NCBI GenBank assembly: GCA_904419785.1
Contig: CAJFSY010000001.1
Span: 389,078-453,077 of the forward strand
Length of the DNA stretch: 64,000 nucleotides
Direction of reading: 5' to 3'
Source of the DNA: an uncultured Neglectibacter sp.
Lineage (GTDB): Bacteria > Bacillota > Clostridia > Oscillospirales > Acutalibacteraceae
Every line of letters starts with the position of its first letter. Position 1 is the stretch's first letter. The position numbers and the translations under genes were made by a program. Below are positions 55,726-63,596 of the stretch, piece after piece. The notes under the pieces are model-generated. The model was not told the origin of the DNA. It saw only the letters and a program-made list of their open reading frames with translations, and did no database searches.

Positions 55726-56673
55726 TTAAGGGTCCTGACGCAGGCGGAGGAACGTCAAATTGACCTCCCCGTTTCTGGCAGTAATATTTCCGGAATAATT
55801 TAGAAAGAAAGTGGTGGCAGCCGGCGCTTGAATAATAAAATTAGCAGACCCCACAGCGCTTGACCCGTTGGTGGTAGTTGCAAAATACACGCCGTCCTCC
55901 AGATGCGGAACCCCATTGTAGTAAGGCGTCACCTGCAAGTACGCTGCTTGGTTCAATGTGGCCGAAACTTTATAAGAGGTCAAATAATTCCCCGGTTCTA
56001 AAGCAATCCGCTGACTATCCTGCTGGGTAATATTCCCGGTCGGGTCCACCGCGCCAGGCAAAAGATCTAAATTTTGCCCCGGCGTAAACAAAGCTTCGTA
56101 ACTGTAAAAGGAAGCCGCGCTGTCTTGGGGCAAAACTCCTGTTGGGCCAGTGGCTCCCGTCGCGCCAGTTGGGCCTGTGATACCTTGGGGGCCTTGGGGA
56201 CCGGTAGCCCCCGTTGTGCCCGCCGGTCCCGGAATCCCTTGAGGACCTTGGGAACCGGTGGCTCCCGTTGCTCCTGCCGGGCCTGCAATCCCTTGGGGAC
56301 CTTGGGGTCCGGTGGCCCCCGTTGCTCCTGCCGGGCCTGCAATCCCTTGGGGACCTTGGGGGCCGGTGGCTCCCGTTGCTCCTGCCGGGCCTGCGATCCC
56401 CTGAGGGCCTTGGGGACCGGTGGCTCCCGTTGCTCCTGCCGGGCCTGCAATCCCTTGGGGACCTTGGGGTCCGGTGGCTCCCGTTGCTCCTGCCGGGCCT
56501 GCGATCCCCTGAGGGCCTTGGGGACCGGTGGCTCCCGTTGCTCCTGCCGGACCTGCGATCCCCTGAGGGCCTTGGGGACCGGTGGCTCCCATTGCTCCTG
56601 CCGGACCCGGAATTCCCTGAGGGCCTGGTGGGCCAGAACAGCAACAGCAGCGCCTATAATATATGTGATCCAT
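55726..56673 (-). CDS. Collagen-like surface protein with BclA-type C-terminus
   Basis: 315 residues from [27 protein letters not shown] precedes the start. There are four adjacent cysteines at 9-12, then about 170 residues of Gly-X-Y triplets, mostly [18 protein letters not shown] in 18-residue repeats. The C-terminal globular domain of about 130 residues has [12 protein letters not shown]...[16 protein letters not shown] and ends [13 protein letters not shown], like the trimer-forming head of BclA. Such proteins form filaments on spores or the cell surface. There is no signal peptide. A spore-coat location is plausible but not shown. Confidence 0.88.
   Translation of the reverse strand: MDHIYYRRCCCCSGPPGPQGIPGPAGAMGATGPQGPQGIAGPAGATGATGPQGPQGIAGPAGATGATGPQGPQGIAGPAGATGATGPQGPQGIAGPAGATGATGPQGPQGIAGPAGATGATGPQGPQGIAGPAGATGATGSQGPQGIPGPAGTTGATGPQGPQGITGPTGATGATGPTGVLPQDSAASFYSYEALFTPGQNLDLLPGAVDPTGNITQQDSQRIALEPGNYLTSYKVSATLNQAAYLQVTPYYNGVPHLEDGVYFATTTNGSSAVGSANFIIQAPAATTFFLNYSGNITARNGEVNLTFLRLRQDP
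56137..56633 (-). repeat. 54-bp tandem repeats encoding Gly-X-Y triplets
   Basis: About eight to nine imperfect copies of a 54-bp unit (18 residues) lie within the collagen-like gene. Copies differ at single bases, mostly third codon positions. Such repeats expand and contract by slippage, and all strands stay open in several frames, which explains the false open frames here. Confidence 0.85.
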
Positions 56674-56740
56674 TTTGTCCACTCCTTTTTCGCGCAATCC
56701 ACGCAATACAGTGTACGTCTTACTTGTGGAAAGGGTGAAC

Positions 56741-56767
56741 AAAAAAACCTCCGGCAACGCCAGAGGT
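56741..56767 (-). terminator. Terminator of prfB
   Basis: On the minus strand, ACCTCTGGC-GTT-GCCGGAGGT (56767-56747, one G-T pair), followed by seven T. Confidence 0.9.
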
Positions 56768-56783
56768 CTTTTTCACAAAAAGA

Positions 56784-57911
56784 TTATTCGATATTTTCTC
56801 CCAAAGTACCTTGGCTCTGGGCCGTAAGATAAGCATTGATAAAGCCGTCCAAATCGCCATCCATCACGCCGTTGACATTACCGGTTTCATAACCGGTGCG
56901 ATGGTCTTTTACCATCGTGTAAGGCATGAACACATAAGAACGTATCTGGCTGCCCCAAGTGATCTCCTTCTGCTCGCCTTTGATATCGGAAATCTTCTCC
57001 AAATTCTCCCGTTCTTTGATCTCCACCAATTTGGAGATCAGCATCTTCATAGCTACTTCCCGGTTCTGATACTGGCTTCGCTCCACCTGACAGGAAACCA
57101 CAATGCCGGTGGGGATGTGGATCAAACGCACAGCGGAAGAAGTCTTGTTGACCTTCTGGCCGCCGGCGCCGCTGGCACGATACACTTCCATCTTGATATC
57201 CTCGGGAGGAATCTCCACCGTGTTATCCAGCTCCATTTCCGGCATGACCTCCAATGAAGAGAAGGAGGTATGGCGGCGGCCGGCCGCGTCAAAGGGAGAC
57301 ACACGCACCAGGCGGTGGACGCCGGCCTCACTTTTCAGATAGCCATAAGCGTTTTCGCCTTCCACCAGGATGGACGCACTTTTCAAGCCTGCTTCGTCCC
57401 CATCCAGATAGTCCAGTGTGGAAACTTTAAAACCGTGCCGTTCCGCCCAACGGTTATACATGCGGAACAGCATCTCCGCCCAATCCTGGGCCTCTGTGCC
57501 GCCGGAACCGGCGTGGAACGTCAAAATGGCGTTGTTCCTGTCATACTCCCCGGTAAGCAGCGTAGAGAGCCGCATGGTCTCGATCTCTTGCTGGATAGAC
57601 TTGATCTCTTCCTGGGCTTCCGGCAGCAAAGAGAGGTCTTCCGCCTCATCCCCCATCTCGATCAGGGCCATACAATCGCCGGCACGGCTTTGCAGCTTTT
57701 GATAAGCCGCGTCCTTATCTTTTAGGGCAGCCATCCGCTGGGTGACTTTTTGGGCTTGCTCCATATTATCCCAAAAGCCCGGTTCCGCGGATTTGTGCTC
57801 CAACATATCCACCTCTTCCCGCAGCTTTTCCAAACCCAGGGCCTGGCCCAGTTCCTCCAAAGCCTTTTCCTGCTCTTCCAGCTCCCGTTTCAATTCTTCA
57901 AATTGCAGCAT
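56784..57911 (-). CDS. prfB: Peptide chain release factor 2
   Basis: 375 residues from MLQFEELKRELEEQE; AAGGAAAGG precedes this ATG. The frame stays open 66 codons further, through the promoter, and is ignored. It recognises UGA and UAA. The helical N domain, the GGQ motif (RASGAGGQKVNKTSSAVR at about 245-262) and the C-terminal domain are complete. The usual programmed +1 frameshift with an in-frame UGA near codon 25 is absent; the frame reads straight through. It has its own promoter and terminator. Confidence 0.96.
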   Translation of the reverse strand: MLQFEELKRELEEQEKALEELGQALGLEKLREEVDMLEHKSAEPGFWDNMEQAQKVTQRMAALKDKDAAYQKLQSRAGDCMALIEMGDEAEDLSLLPEAQEEIKSIQQEIETMRLSTLLTGEYDRNNAILTFHAGSGGTEAQDWAEMLFRMYNRWAERHGFKVSTLDYLDGDEAGLKSASILVEGENAYGYLKSEAGVHRLVRVSPFDAAGRRHTSFSSLEVMPEMELDNTVEIPPEDIKMEVYRASGAGGQKVNKTSSAVRLIHIPTGIVVSCQVERSQYQNREVAMKMLISKLVEIKERENLEKISDIKGEQKEITWGSQIRSYVFMPYTMVKDHRTGYETGNVNGVMDGDLDGFINAYLTAQSQGTLGENIE

Positions 57912-57945
57912 AGCGACCTTTCCTTCATCAAGATATTCTTTCGCT

Positions 57946-57974
57946 ATTATACTGGAAACAGCAAAAAAATGCAA
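57946..57974 (-). promoter_or_regulatory. Promoter for prfB
   Basis: On the minus strand, -35 TTGCAT (57974-57969), a 17-bp spacer and a consensus -10 TATAAT (57951-57946). The predicted start is about 30 bases before the ATG. Confidence 0.85.
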
Positions 57975-58068
57975 ACCATAATCTTTCACAGCATGCAAAA
58001 CCTTTCGCGGCCCAAGTGCGGCTAAATTGTAAAAAATATTAACAGTCTGAAAATTAAAAGGGATTTCG

Positions 58069-58097
58069 TTGCGCTTTGGCAAAGAATCGTGTAAAAT
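58069..58097 (+). promoter_or_regulatory. Promoter for the RING/DUF2628 gene
   Basis: -35 TTGCGC at 58069-58074 and -10 TAAAAT at 58092-58097, with 17-bp spacing. It lies 40 bases before the ATG. Confidence 0.55.
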
Positions 58098-58136
58098 AAG
58101 TACAATCATATTTTTCGGAAAAGGAAAGGATCACTT

Positions 58137-59222
58137 ATGCTGGATTATACTGGGATCAAGTGCCCTGTGTGCGGAGTGCCCTTCCGCTCTGGGGATGATA
58201 TCGTCGTTTGCCCCGAATGCGGCGCCCCCTACCATCGGGCTTGCTATCAGGAAAAAGGCAAGTGCATCTTCGACGACCTGCACAAAGAGGGCAAGGACTG
58301 GCAGCCTCCCGCCCCGCCCAAAGCGCCCGACCCCCGCACGGAGATCAAAGACCAGGAGTGCCCGGTCTGCGGCACGCTCAACGCCCATAGCGCGCTTTTC
58401 TGCAACCGGTGCGGCGCCTCCCTCTCCGGGCAACCGCAGCAATACCGCAACTCCAACACTGCCAGAAATCAAGAAAACAGCGCCTACAACCAGGAAACGC
58501 CCCCGCCTTCCGGCAGTTTCTGGGGCTTTGGAGGCTTCACCCCTCCTCAAACCGGTTTTGGCGGCGCTGTGCCCCCCTTCGCTTTCGACTCTATGGGAGG
58601 CGTTTCCCCTGCGGAGGTTTTAGACGTGAACGTCACATTCGGGGATGCTTCCAAACTGGTGAAACAGAACACCGCCTATTACATGCCGGTGTTCCGCTAC
58701 ATGAAACAGACCGGCCGGAACAAATTCAGCTTTATGGCGTTTTTGTTTTCCGGCGCCTGGATGCTTTACCGGAAACAATACAAGTGGGGCGCCATCGTAA
58801 CGGCCATCATGTTCGCGCTTTATATCGGCTATTTGTGCTCCAGCGTTTTCGTGGCCAACCCTCTGCTGATGGATTTGATGAAACAGATCGGCATGGATAC
58901 CACGCAGTTGGTCTATCCCTCCAACGAGCAAATGATCGCCATCACTCAAATTCTGATGGAAGACCCCAAGCTGTATCTGTACCTGTTCCTGCCTTGGCTG
59001 TGCCTGTTGGGCATGCTGATCGTTATGATCATCATAGGCATACGGGGCAACAAGATGTATATGCGCCACTGCATCCGCACTGTGCAGCAGGTAAAGGTTT
59101 CCGGCAACGACGGAGACCCCAACATGACTTTGGACTCCAAAGGCGGGGTGAACACTTCTATCGCCATCTGCCTGTTTGTGTGCTACATGATCGTGGTCAA
59201 CATTCCCCTGTGGCTGCTATGA
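58137..59222 (+). CDS. Membrane protein with RING-type zinc domain, zinc ribbon and DUF2628
   Basis: 361 residues. The N-terminus is a prokaryotic RING-family 1 domain: C9-x2-C12, C25-x2-C28, H33, C36, C43. A zinc ribbon follows at C75-x2-C78 and C89-x2-C92. A proline/glutamine-rich linker leads to a DUF2628-like membrane part (about 190-361) with four hydrophobic segments; FMAFLFSGAWMLYRKQYKWG is the typical entry. The cytoplasmic zinc domains may bind proteins or target membrane quality control, but no function is established. GGAAAGGA precedes the ATG. It lies 31 bases upstream of galU. Confidence 0.85.
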   Translation: MLDYTGIKCPVCGVPFRSGDDIVVCPECGAPYHRACYQEKGKCIFDDLHKEGKDWQPPAPPKAPDPRTEIKDQECPVCGTLNAHSALFCNRCGASLSGQPQQYRNSNTARNQENSAYNQETPPPSGSFWGFGGFTPPQTGFGGAVPPFAFDSMGGVSPAEVLDVNVTFGDASKLVKQNTAYYMPVFRYMKQTGRNKFSFMAFLFSGAWMLYRKQYKWGAIVTAIMFALYIGYLCSSVFVANPLLMDLMKQIGMDTTQLVYPSNEQMIAITQILMEDPKLYLYLFLPWLCLLGMLIVMIIIGIRGNKMYMRHCIRTVQQVKVSGNDGDPNMTLDSKGGVNTSIAICLFVCYMIVVNIPLWLL

Positions 59223-59253
59223 GCCGGAAACGCCTTTTAGGAGGAGATTTGTT

Positions 59254-60114
59254 ATGAAAAGAGTACGCAAAGCGGTCATTCCCGCGGCAGGGCTAGGCAC
59301 CCGAGTACTGCCCGCCACGAAGGTAATGCCCAAAGAGATGCTCCCCATCGTAGATAAGCCCGCTATCCAATATATTGTAGAGGAAGCCGCCGCTTCCGGG
59401 ATCGAGGATATCCTCATCATCACCAACCGGGGCAAGGGCCTTTTAGAAGATCATTTCGACCGGGCCCCGGAACTGGAACGCAGGCTCTCCGACGACCCTC
59501 AGAAAGAACCCATCTTGCAGGAGATCATGAACATCTCAAAACTGGCGAATATCTTTTATGTGCGTCAGAAAGAAACAAAAGGACTGGGCCATGCCATCGG
59601 CTGCGCCAGAGAATTTATCGGCAACGAGCCCTTTGCCGTGCTTTACGGCGACGACGTGATTTTGGGCGAAGACCCTGCCTGCGGCCAGCTTATCCGGGCG
59701 TATGAGCAATTCGGAAACGGCGTGGTGGGCGTAAAGGAAGTTTCCCCCCAAGCGATCTCCAAATATTCTTCCCTAAAAGTGGAGCCCATAGGAGAAAACT
59801 ATTTCCGGTGCACCGACATGATCGAGAAACCTAAGCCCGGTGAAGAGCTTTCCCTGTATTCCATCCTTGGCAGGTGCGTGCTGCCCCCGGAGATTTTCGA
59901 TATTTTGGACAAAACTCCTCCCGGGGCCGGCGGGGAGATTCAGCTTACCGACGCCATGCGCACCCTTGCCCGCCGCGACGGCATGACCGCTGTGGATTTT
60001 ACCGGCAAACGCTATGACATGGGCAACAAGCTGGGCATCATGCAGGCAGGTGTGGAAGTGGCATTGAACCACCCGTTCCGAGCCTATTTAAAAGAACTTT
60101 GTAAAACCCTATAA
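59254..60114 (+). CDS. galU: UTP-glucose-1-phosphate uridylyltransferase
   Basis: 286 residues. It makes UDP-glucose from UTP and glucose 1-phosphate for glycans and glycolipids. KAVIPAAGLGTRVLPATKVMPKEMLPI at the start is the nucleotide-binding signature, with VGVKEVSPQAISKYS and GEIQLTDAMRTLA further on. AGGAGG precedes the ATG. It is transcribed with the RING/DUF2628 gene and ends at a terminator. Confidence 0.97.
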   Translation: MKRVRKAVIPAAGLGTRVLPATKVMPKEMLPIVDKPAIQYIVEEAAASGIEDILIITNRGKGLLEDHFDRAPELERRLSDDPQKEPILQEIMNISKLANIFYVRQKETKGLGHAIGCAREFIGNEPFAVLYGDDVILGEDPACGQLIRAYEQFGNGVVGVKEVSPQAISKYSSLKVEPIGENYFRCTDMIEKPKPGEELSLYSILGRCVLPPEIFDILDKTPPGAGGEIQLTDAMRTLARRDGMTAVDFTGKRYDMGNKLGIMQAGVEVALNHPFRAYLKELCKTL

Positions 60115-60137
60115 TTATTTTATTGCCGCAAGCAGGA

Positions 60138-60165
60138 GCCGGTGGGATTTCCCACCGGCCCTTTT
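60138..60165 (+). terminator. Terminator of galU
   Basis: Stem GCCGGTGGG (60138-60146) with CCCACCGGC (60151-60159), followed by CCTTTTT. Confidence 0.88.
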
Positions 60166-60205
60166 TCCCAATTTTGCAGCAACTTGTGTGGAAGGAGGAA
60201 TTTTT

Positions 60206-60751
60206 ATGGAGCTATGGGACCTATACGACGAACAACGACGGCTGGTGGGAACTGACCATGTTCGAGGAGAGGAACTTCCGGACAACTGTTTCCATCTCGT
60301 GGTCCACGTCTGGATTCGGAATCGCCATGGGCAGTACCTGATTTCCCAAAGAGCAGCTGACCGCCCTACCTTTCCCCTTTTATGGGAATGTGTTGGGGGT
60401 TCTGTCCTCAAAGGGGAAAACAGTTTGCAGGGAGCACTCCGTGAAGTGAAAGAAGAAGTGGGGCTTGATCTGGACGCACGTACTGGGAAAGTTCTCTTCA
60501 CCAAAACCCGCAAAACTGTTAACCTAAAAAAGAGTAACAACATCAAAAAACATAACGACATCATGGATGTGTGGCTGTTCCCCTACGATGGAGAAGTGCT
60601 TTTAGAACGAGCCACCACCCGGGAAGTTGCCCAGACCAAGTGGGCTTCCCGTGAGGAAATCCGGCAGCTGTGGGATAATAAGCTGCTTGTTCCAACGCTG
60701 GGGTATTTCTTTTCCTTTAATGACACACAGACAAAGGAGGGATATGTATGA
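60206..60751 (+). CDS. Nudix hydrolase
   Basis: 181 residues from MELWDLYDEQ; AAGGAGGAA lies 5 bases before this ATG. The Nudix box GGSVLKGENSLQGALREVKEEVGL is complete and fits the GX5EX7REUXEEXGU pattern. The start (LYDEQRRLVGTDHVRGEELPDNCFHLVVHVWI) resembles the isopentenyl-diphosphate isomerase-like/NUDT group. The substrate is unknown. Its stop overlaps the next start as ATGA, so the two proteins are made together. Confidence 0.92.
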   Translation: MELWDLYDEQRRLVGTDHVRGEELPDNCFHLVVHVWIRNRHGQYLISQRAADRPTFPLLWECVGGSVLKGENSLQGALREVKEEVGLDLDARTGKVLFTKTRKTVNLKKSNNIKKHNDIMDVWLFPYDGEVLLERATTREVAQTKWASREEIRQLWDNKLLVPTLGYFFSFNDTQTKEGYV

Positions 60752-61392
60752 ATGAAATCTATTTTCCCAGTTGCAACTTTAACAAAGCCAGTCCCGAAGC
60801 CGCAAAAAGGCTGCGTTCTTATTTGAAAGAGAAAATGCCGGTAGCCGGATGCTGCCGTTATGATAAAACTCCTTGGGAAACCGGCTCCATTGGGCTCTAT
60901 TTTTGCCAAGCTTGCCGGGAGACTTTGGAATCCAACCCAGATAACGTATTGCTGCCGGAAAACCTGTTTGTCTGGTTAGACCGCCAAACTGATTTTCCCT
61001 GGCCGGACTACCACGGCTTAGTGGTAAACGTTCAGGACTGTTGGCGTGATCGAGCACATCCTGAGATTTTTGACGCGGTTCGCTCCACGCTTAAAAAAAT
61101 GGGGGTAACCATTCTGGAATTGGAAGAAAATCGCGAAAAATCAACATTTTGCGGAAATCTCCACTTTGAGCCCAAACGTCCGGAAAACATAGATTTTCTT
61201 GCCAAACATCCCGGAATGCCACTGTACCAATTTTCAGAAGAAGAGCAAAGACGGCTCATGGCAGAACAAGTTGAAACCTATACAGCCCCCCTAACGGTAA
61301 CTTACTGCAACAGATGTACCTCAGGGATTATTCTTGGGGGAGGCAAGGGCGTTCATTTAATGGAATTATGTATGGGGACCTTTTCAGACTAA
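60748..61392 (+). CDS. CCG-domain-like cysteine-rich protein
   Basis: 214 residues. The N-terminus has PSC9 followed by G-C35-C36 and C53-x2-C56, the C/CC/CxxC layout of the CCG domain in heterodisulfide-reductase HdrB and related iron-sulfur proteins, though with shorter spacings than the standard consensus. It may bind a [4Fe-4S] cluster. A later CNRCTSGIILGG adds another CxxC. The rest is not recognised. It is translationally coupled to the Nudix gene, so both probably serve one pathway; which is unknown. Confidence in the domain is moderate. Confidence 0.55.
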   Translation: MNEIYFPSCNFNKASPEAAKRLRSYLKEKMPVAGCCRYDKTPWETGSIGLYFCQACRETLESNPDNVLLPENLFVWLDRQTDFPWPDYHGLVVNVQDCWRDRAHPEIFDAVRSTLKKMGVTILELEENREKSTFCGNLHFEPKRPENIDFLAKHPGMPLYQFSEEEQRRLMAEQVETYTAPLTVTYCNRCTSGIILGGGKGVHLMELCMGTFSD

Positions 61393-61415
61393 CTCTCTCA
61401 ATTTAGAGAATTTTC

Positions 61416-61443
61416 TTGACTTTTCCGGGATTCATGCTATAAT
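61416..61443 (+). promoter_or_regulatory. Promoter for rpsF-ssb-rpsR
   Basis: -35 TTGACT at 61416-61421 and extended -10 TGC-TATAAT (hexamer 61438-61443), with a 16-bp spacer. It gives a leader of about 85 bases. Confidence 0.8.
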
Positions 61444-61449
61444 ATTACC

Positions 61450-61525
61450 CGTTGATTTTCGTTAGTTTCTAACGATTTTTCATCCTTGCTCCGCGACAAA
61501 TCAACTGCGCGGGGCCAAAAGACCA
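61450..61525 (+). promoter_or_regulatory. rpsF leader, possible S6:S18 autoregulatory RNA
   Basis: A small stem CGTTAG/CTAACG with a T-run sits at about 61459-61478, and a second stem around CCGCG/CGCGG is at about 61492-61514. Firmicutes and other bacteria control this operon by S6-S18 binding to a leader stem with a CCG motif. The match here is suggestive only. Confidence 0.35.
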
Positions 61526-61842
61526 AAAGGAGGTGCAATACAAATACTGTTGAAAGTGTTGACGATTGGGGGAAGCGCCGCTTCGCCTATCCCATCCAGA
61601 AGCAGACCGAGGGTTACTACACCCTGATCAACTTCGAGAGCAATCCGGAGTTTACCGCCGAGCTGGACAGACGGTATCAGATCACTGATGGCATCCTGCG
61701 CACGATCATCATCAAGCGGGACCCCCGTCATGTGAATGCTGTGAAGGCTCAGAAAGCCCAGAAGGCTGAAGAGAACAACATCGATGTGGAAGCAATCGCC
61801 GTGGAAGCTGTTGAGGCTCCCGCCGCGGAATCCGCAGAGTGA
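61526..61842 (+). pseudogene. rpsF: Ribosomal protein S6, N-terminus missing
   Basis: The ribosome site AAAGGAGG at 61526-61533 is perfect, but no start codon follows in the S6 frame. From about 61546 the frame reads TVESVDDWGKRRFAYPIQ and continues with normal S6 (EGYYTLINF, ITDGILRTIIIKRD, then an acidic-alanine tail). The first 35 or so residues (MxxYE...VFKxLI) that form strand 1 and helix 1 are absent. The longer open frame begins with a TTG at 61486 and reads through the ribosome site, which is unlikely to be a real start. An internal deletion of about 100 bases or an assembly error explains this. ssb and rpsR follow normally. Confidence 0.85.
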
Positions 61843-61868
61843 TCTTACGGAAAGCGAGTGCTTAAAAA

Positions 61869-62354
61869 ATGCTGAATGTTGCCGCTATTGTGGGAAGGCT
61901 CGCCGCCGACCCAGAATTGAGACACACCCCTTCCGGCGTGGCTGTAACATCCTTTACATTGGCTGTTGACCGCAGCTATGCCAAGGCCGGTACGGAACGT
62001 CAAACCGACTGGATTGATGTGGTGGCCTGGAGATCTACCGCAGAGTTTATCTGCAAATACTTCACCAAAGGCCAGATGATGGCGGTTACCGGCTCTCTGC
62101 AAACCAGGAGCTACGAGGACCGCAACGGCAGCAAGCGCAAGGCCATGGAGATCGTGGCCAACGACGTGAGCTTTGTGGGCTCTAAGCGGGAAAATGGTTC
62201 CGTTGGCGGAGATTATGGCCAGGCATACGGTCAGCCATCCTCCCCCGCCCCCCAGCAGCGTCCTGCCGCGTTCAGCGAGCCTGCTCCCGCTTATTCCAGC
62301 GGAAGCAGTGAGGATTTTGAAGAGATCCTGGGGGACGACGATCTCCCCTTCTGA
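61869..62354 (+). CDS. ssb: Single-stranded DNA-binding protein
   Basis: 161 residues. The OB-fold is intact: MLNVAAIVGRLAADPELRHTPSG, FTLAVDRSY, TDWIDVVAWRSTAEFICKY, GSLQTRSYEDRNGSKRKAMEIVANDVSF. A flexible glutamine/proline/serine-rich linker leads to the acidic DDDLPF tip that binds partner proteins. It coats single-stranded DNA in replication and repair. It lies between rpsF and rpsR, the conserved order. The ribosome site is weak. Confidence 0.97.
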   Translation: MLNVAAIVGRLAADPELRHTPSGVAVTSFTLAVDRSYAKAGTERQTDWIDVVAWRSTAEFICKYFTKGQMMAVTGSLQTRSYEDRNGSKRKAMEIVANDVSFVGSKRENGSVGGDYGQAYGQPSSPAPQQRPAAFSEPAPAYSSGSSEDFEEILGDDDLPF

Positions 62355-62411
62355 TGGCTTTCACCGGAAGAAAACCTCTTCACCTATATTTTGTAAAGGA
62401 GGCTTTTTGGC

Positions 62412-62663
62412 ATGGCAGATAGACCCGAAAGAGAAGTCCGCCGCGGCGGGCGTAAGGGACGCAAAAAGGTGTGCAGCTTCTGCGTAGACAGAGCTGAGTT
62501 CATCGATTACAAGGACGTGGCCAAGCTGCGCCGTTTCATCTCCGAGAGAGGTAAGATCCTCCCCCGCCGTGTGACCGGCACCTGCGCGTATCATCAGCGC
62601 GCTCTGACTGTGGCTATCAAGCGCGCACGTCATCTGGCGCTGCTCCCCTACACTTCTGACTGA
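62412..62663 (+). CDS. rpsR: 30S ribosomal protein S18
   Basis: 83 residues: [66 protein letters not shown] is the complete family pattern. CSFC and a later C could bind zinc (C+ type). S18 pairs with S6 in the 30S platform. AAAGGAGG precedes the ATG. A terminator follows. Confidence 0.97.
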   Translation: MADRPEREVRRGGRKGRKKVCSFCVDRAEFIDYKDVAKLRRFISERGKILPRRVTGTCAYHQRALTVAIKRARHLALLPYTSD

Positions 62664-62680
62664 TTTGTGAGAATGTATTC

Positions 62681-62719
62681 GAGACTTTTCGCTTCGGCGG
62701 AAAGTCTCTTTTCTCTTTT
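62681..62719 (+). terminator. Terminator of the rpsF-ssb-rpsR operon
   Basis: Stem GAGACTTT (62681-62688) with AAAGTCTC (62701-62708), extended by TCGC/GGCGG bases, followed by TTTTCTCTTTT. Confidence 0.85.
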
Positions 62720-62737
62720 ACCCAGAAAGGAACCACT

Positions 62738-63538
62738 ATGAAATACTTTGATACACACATTCACTTTTTTCCGGATAAGCTGGCAGGAAAGGCCCTTCCC
62801 CATCTCCATGATATTTGCCACTGTCCCTACTATAGCGACGGCACACGAGCCGGCACCTTGAAAAACTTAGAAGACTGGGGATGCGTTGGCGGCATGGCTC
62901 TGCACATCACCACAAACGCCCATCAGCAGACTTCGGTAAACAACTTTGCCAAGGAATCTCAACACGATAACATTTATTGCTTTGGCAGCGTGTATCCCTT
63001 TGCGGAAAACGCTGTGGAAGAGATCCATCGAGTCAAAGAAATGGGGCTCTATGGGTTAAAACTTCACCCTGATTATCAGGAATTCTTCATTGGCGACGAA
63101 GCCGCAATGCCCATTTACGCTGAGGCTGAAAAACTTGGTATGGTCCTCGCTTTCCATACCGGCCGGGACCCTTACTCCCCCAATCTGGTGCATTGCCCGC
63201 CGGATGTCTTAGGGAAGATCGCGGATTTATTCCCAAAGCTGACCATCATAGCAGCCCACATGGGCGGCATGGACATGCCTCAAGAAGCGGCAAAGCATTT
63301 AGCCGGAAAGAAAAACGTCTATTTTGATACGGCTTTTGCTTCTCATTTTCTCAATCCCAAAGAATTTGAAGAACTGGTCCACTTGCACGGCACCGACAAA
63401 GTATTATTCGCCACAGATTGCCCCTGGAGCACTCTTCCCGCTGAAAAGGCGCTTTTAGACGCCGCTGGGCTGACTGGTTCCGAACGGGAACAGATCGCTT
63501 ATAAAAACGCGGAAAAGCTTTTCGGCATCACTGTTTGA
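62738..63538 (+). CDS. Amidohydrolase-family TIM-barrel hydrolase
   Basis: 266 residues. YFDTHIHFFPDKLAGKALP at the start carries the HxH metal pair, LKLHPDYQEFFIGDE and IIAAHMGGMDMPQEA carry further ligands, and LFATDCPWST carries the late D. This pattern fits the amidohydrolase-2/metal-dependent TIM-barrel group. The substrate is not identifiable. AGAAAGGAA precedes the ATG. It follows rpsR behind a terminator. Confidence 0.88.
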   Translation: MKYFDTHIHFFPDKLAGKALPHLHDICHCPYYSDGTRAGTLKNLEDWGCVGGMALHITTNAHQQTSVNNFAKESQHDNIYCFGSVYPFAENAVEEIHRVKEMGLYGLKLHPDYQEFFIGDEAAMPIYAEAEKLGMVLAFHTGRDPYSPNLVHCPPDVLGKIADLFPKLTIIAAHMGGMDMPQEAAKHLAGKKNVYFDTAFASHFLNPKEFEELVHLHGTDKVLFATDCPWSTLPAEKALLDAAGLTGSEREQIAYKNAEKLFGITV

Positions 63539-63596
63539 CTTTTTCCTCGAAACCGGGTAGAATAAGAGAAACTCTCCCGTGAAAAGGAGCACTATC

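Noticed and set aside
56015-56832. Three other open frames across the collagen-like repeats, and a CRISPR-like look to the 54-bp units
   Set aside because: The repeats are contiguous, in-frame and encode Gly-X-Y triplets, with no spacers. The other frames are open only because the repeat unit contains no stops.
57912-58109. Long N-terminal extension of RF2
   Set aside because: The added 66 codons cross the prfB promoter and show no homology; the ATG at 57911 has a good ribosome site.
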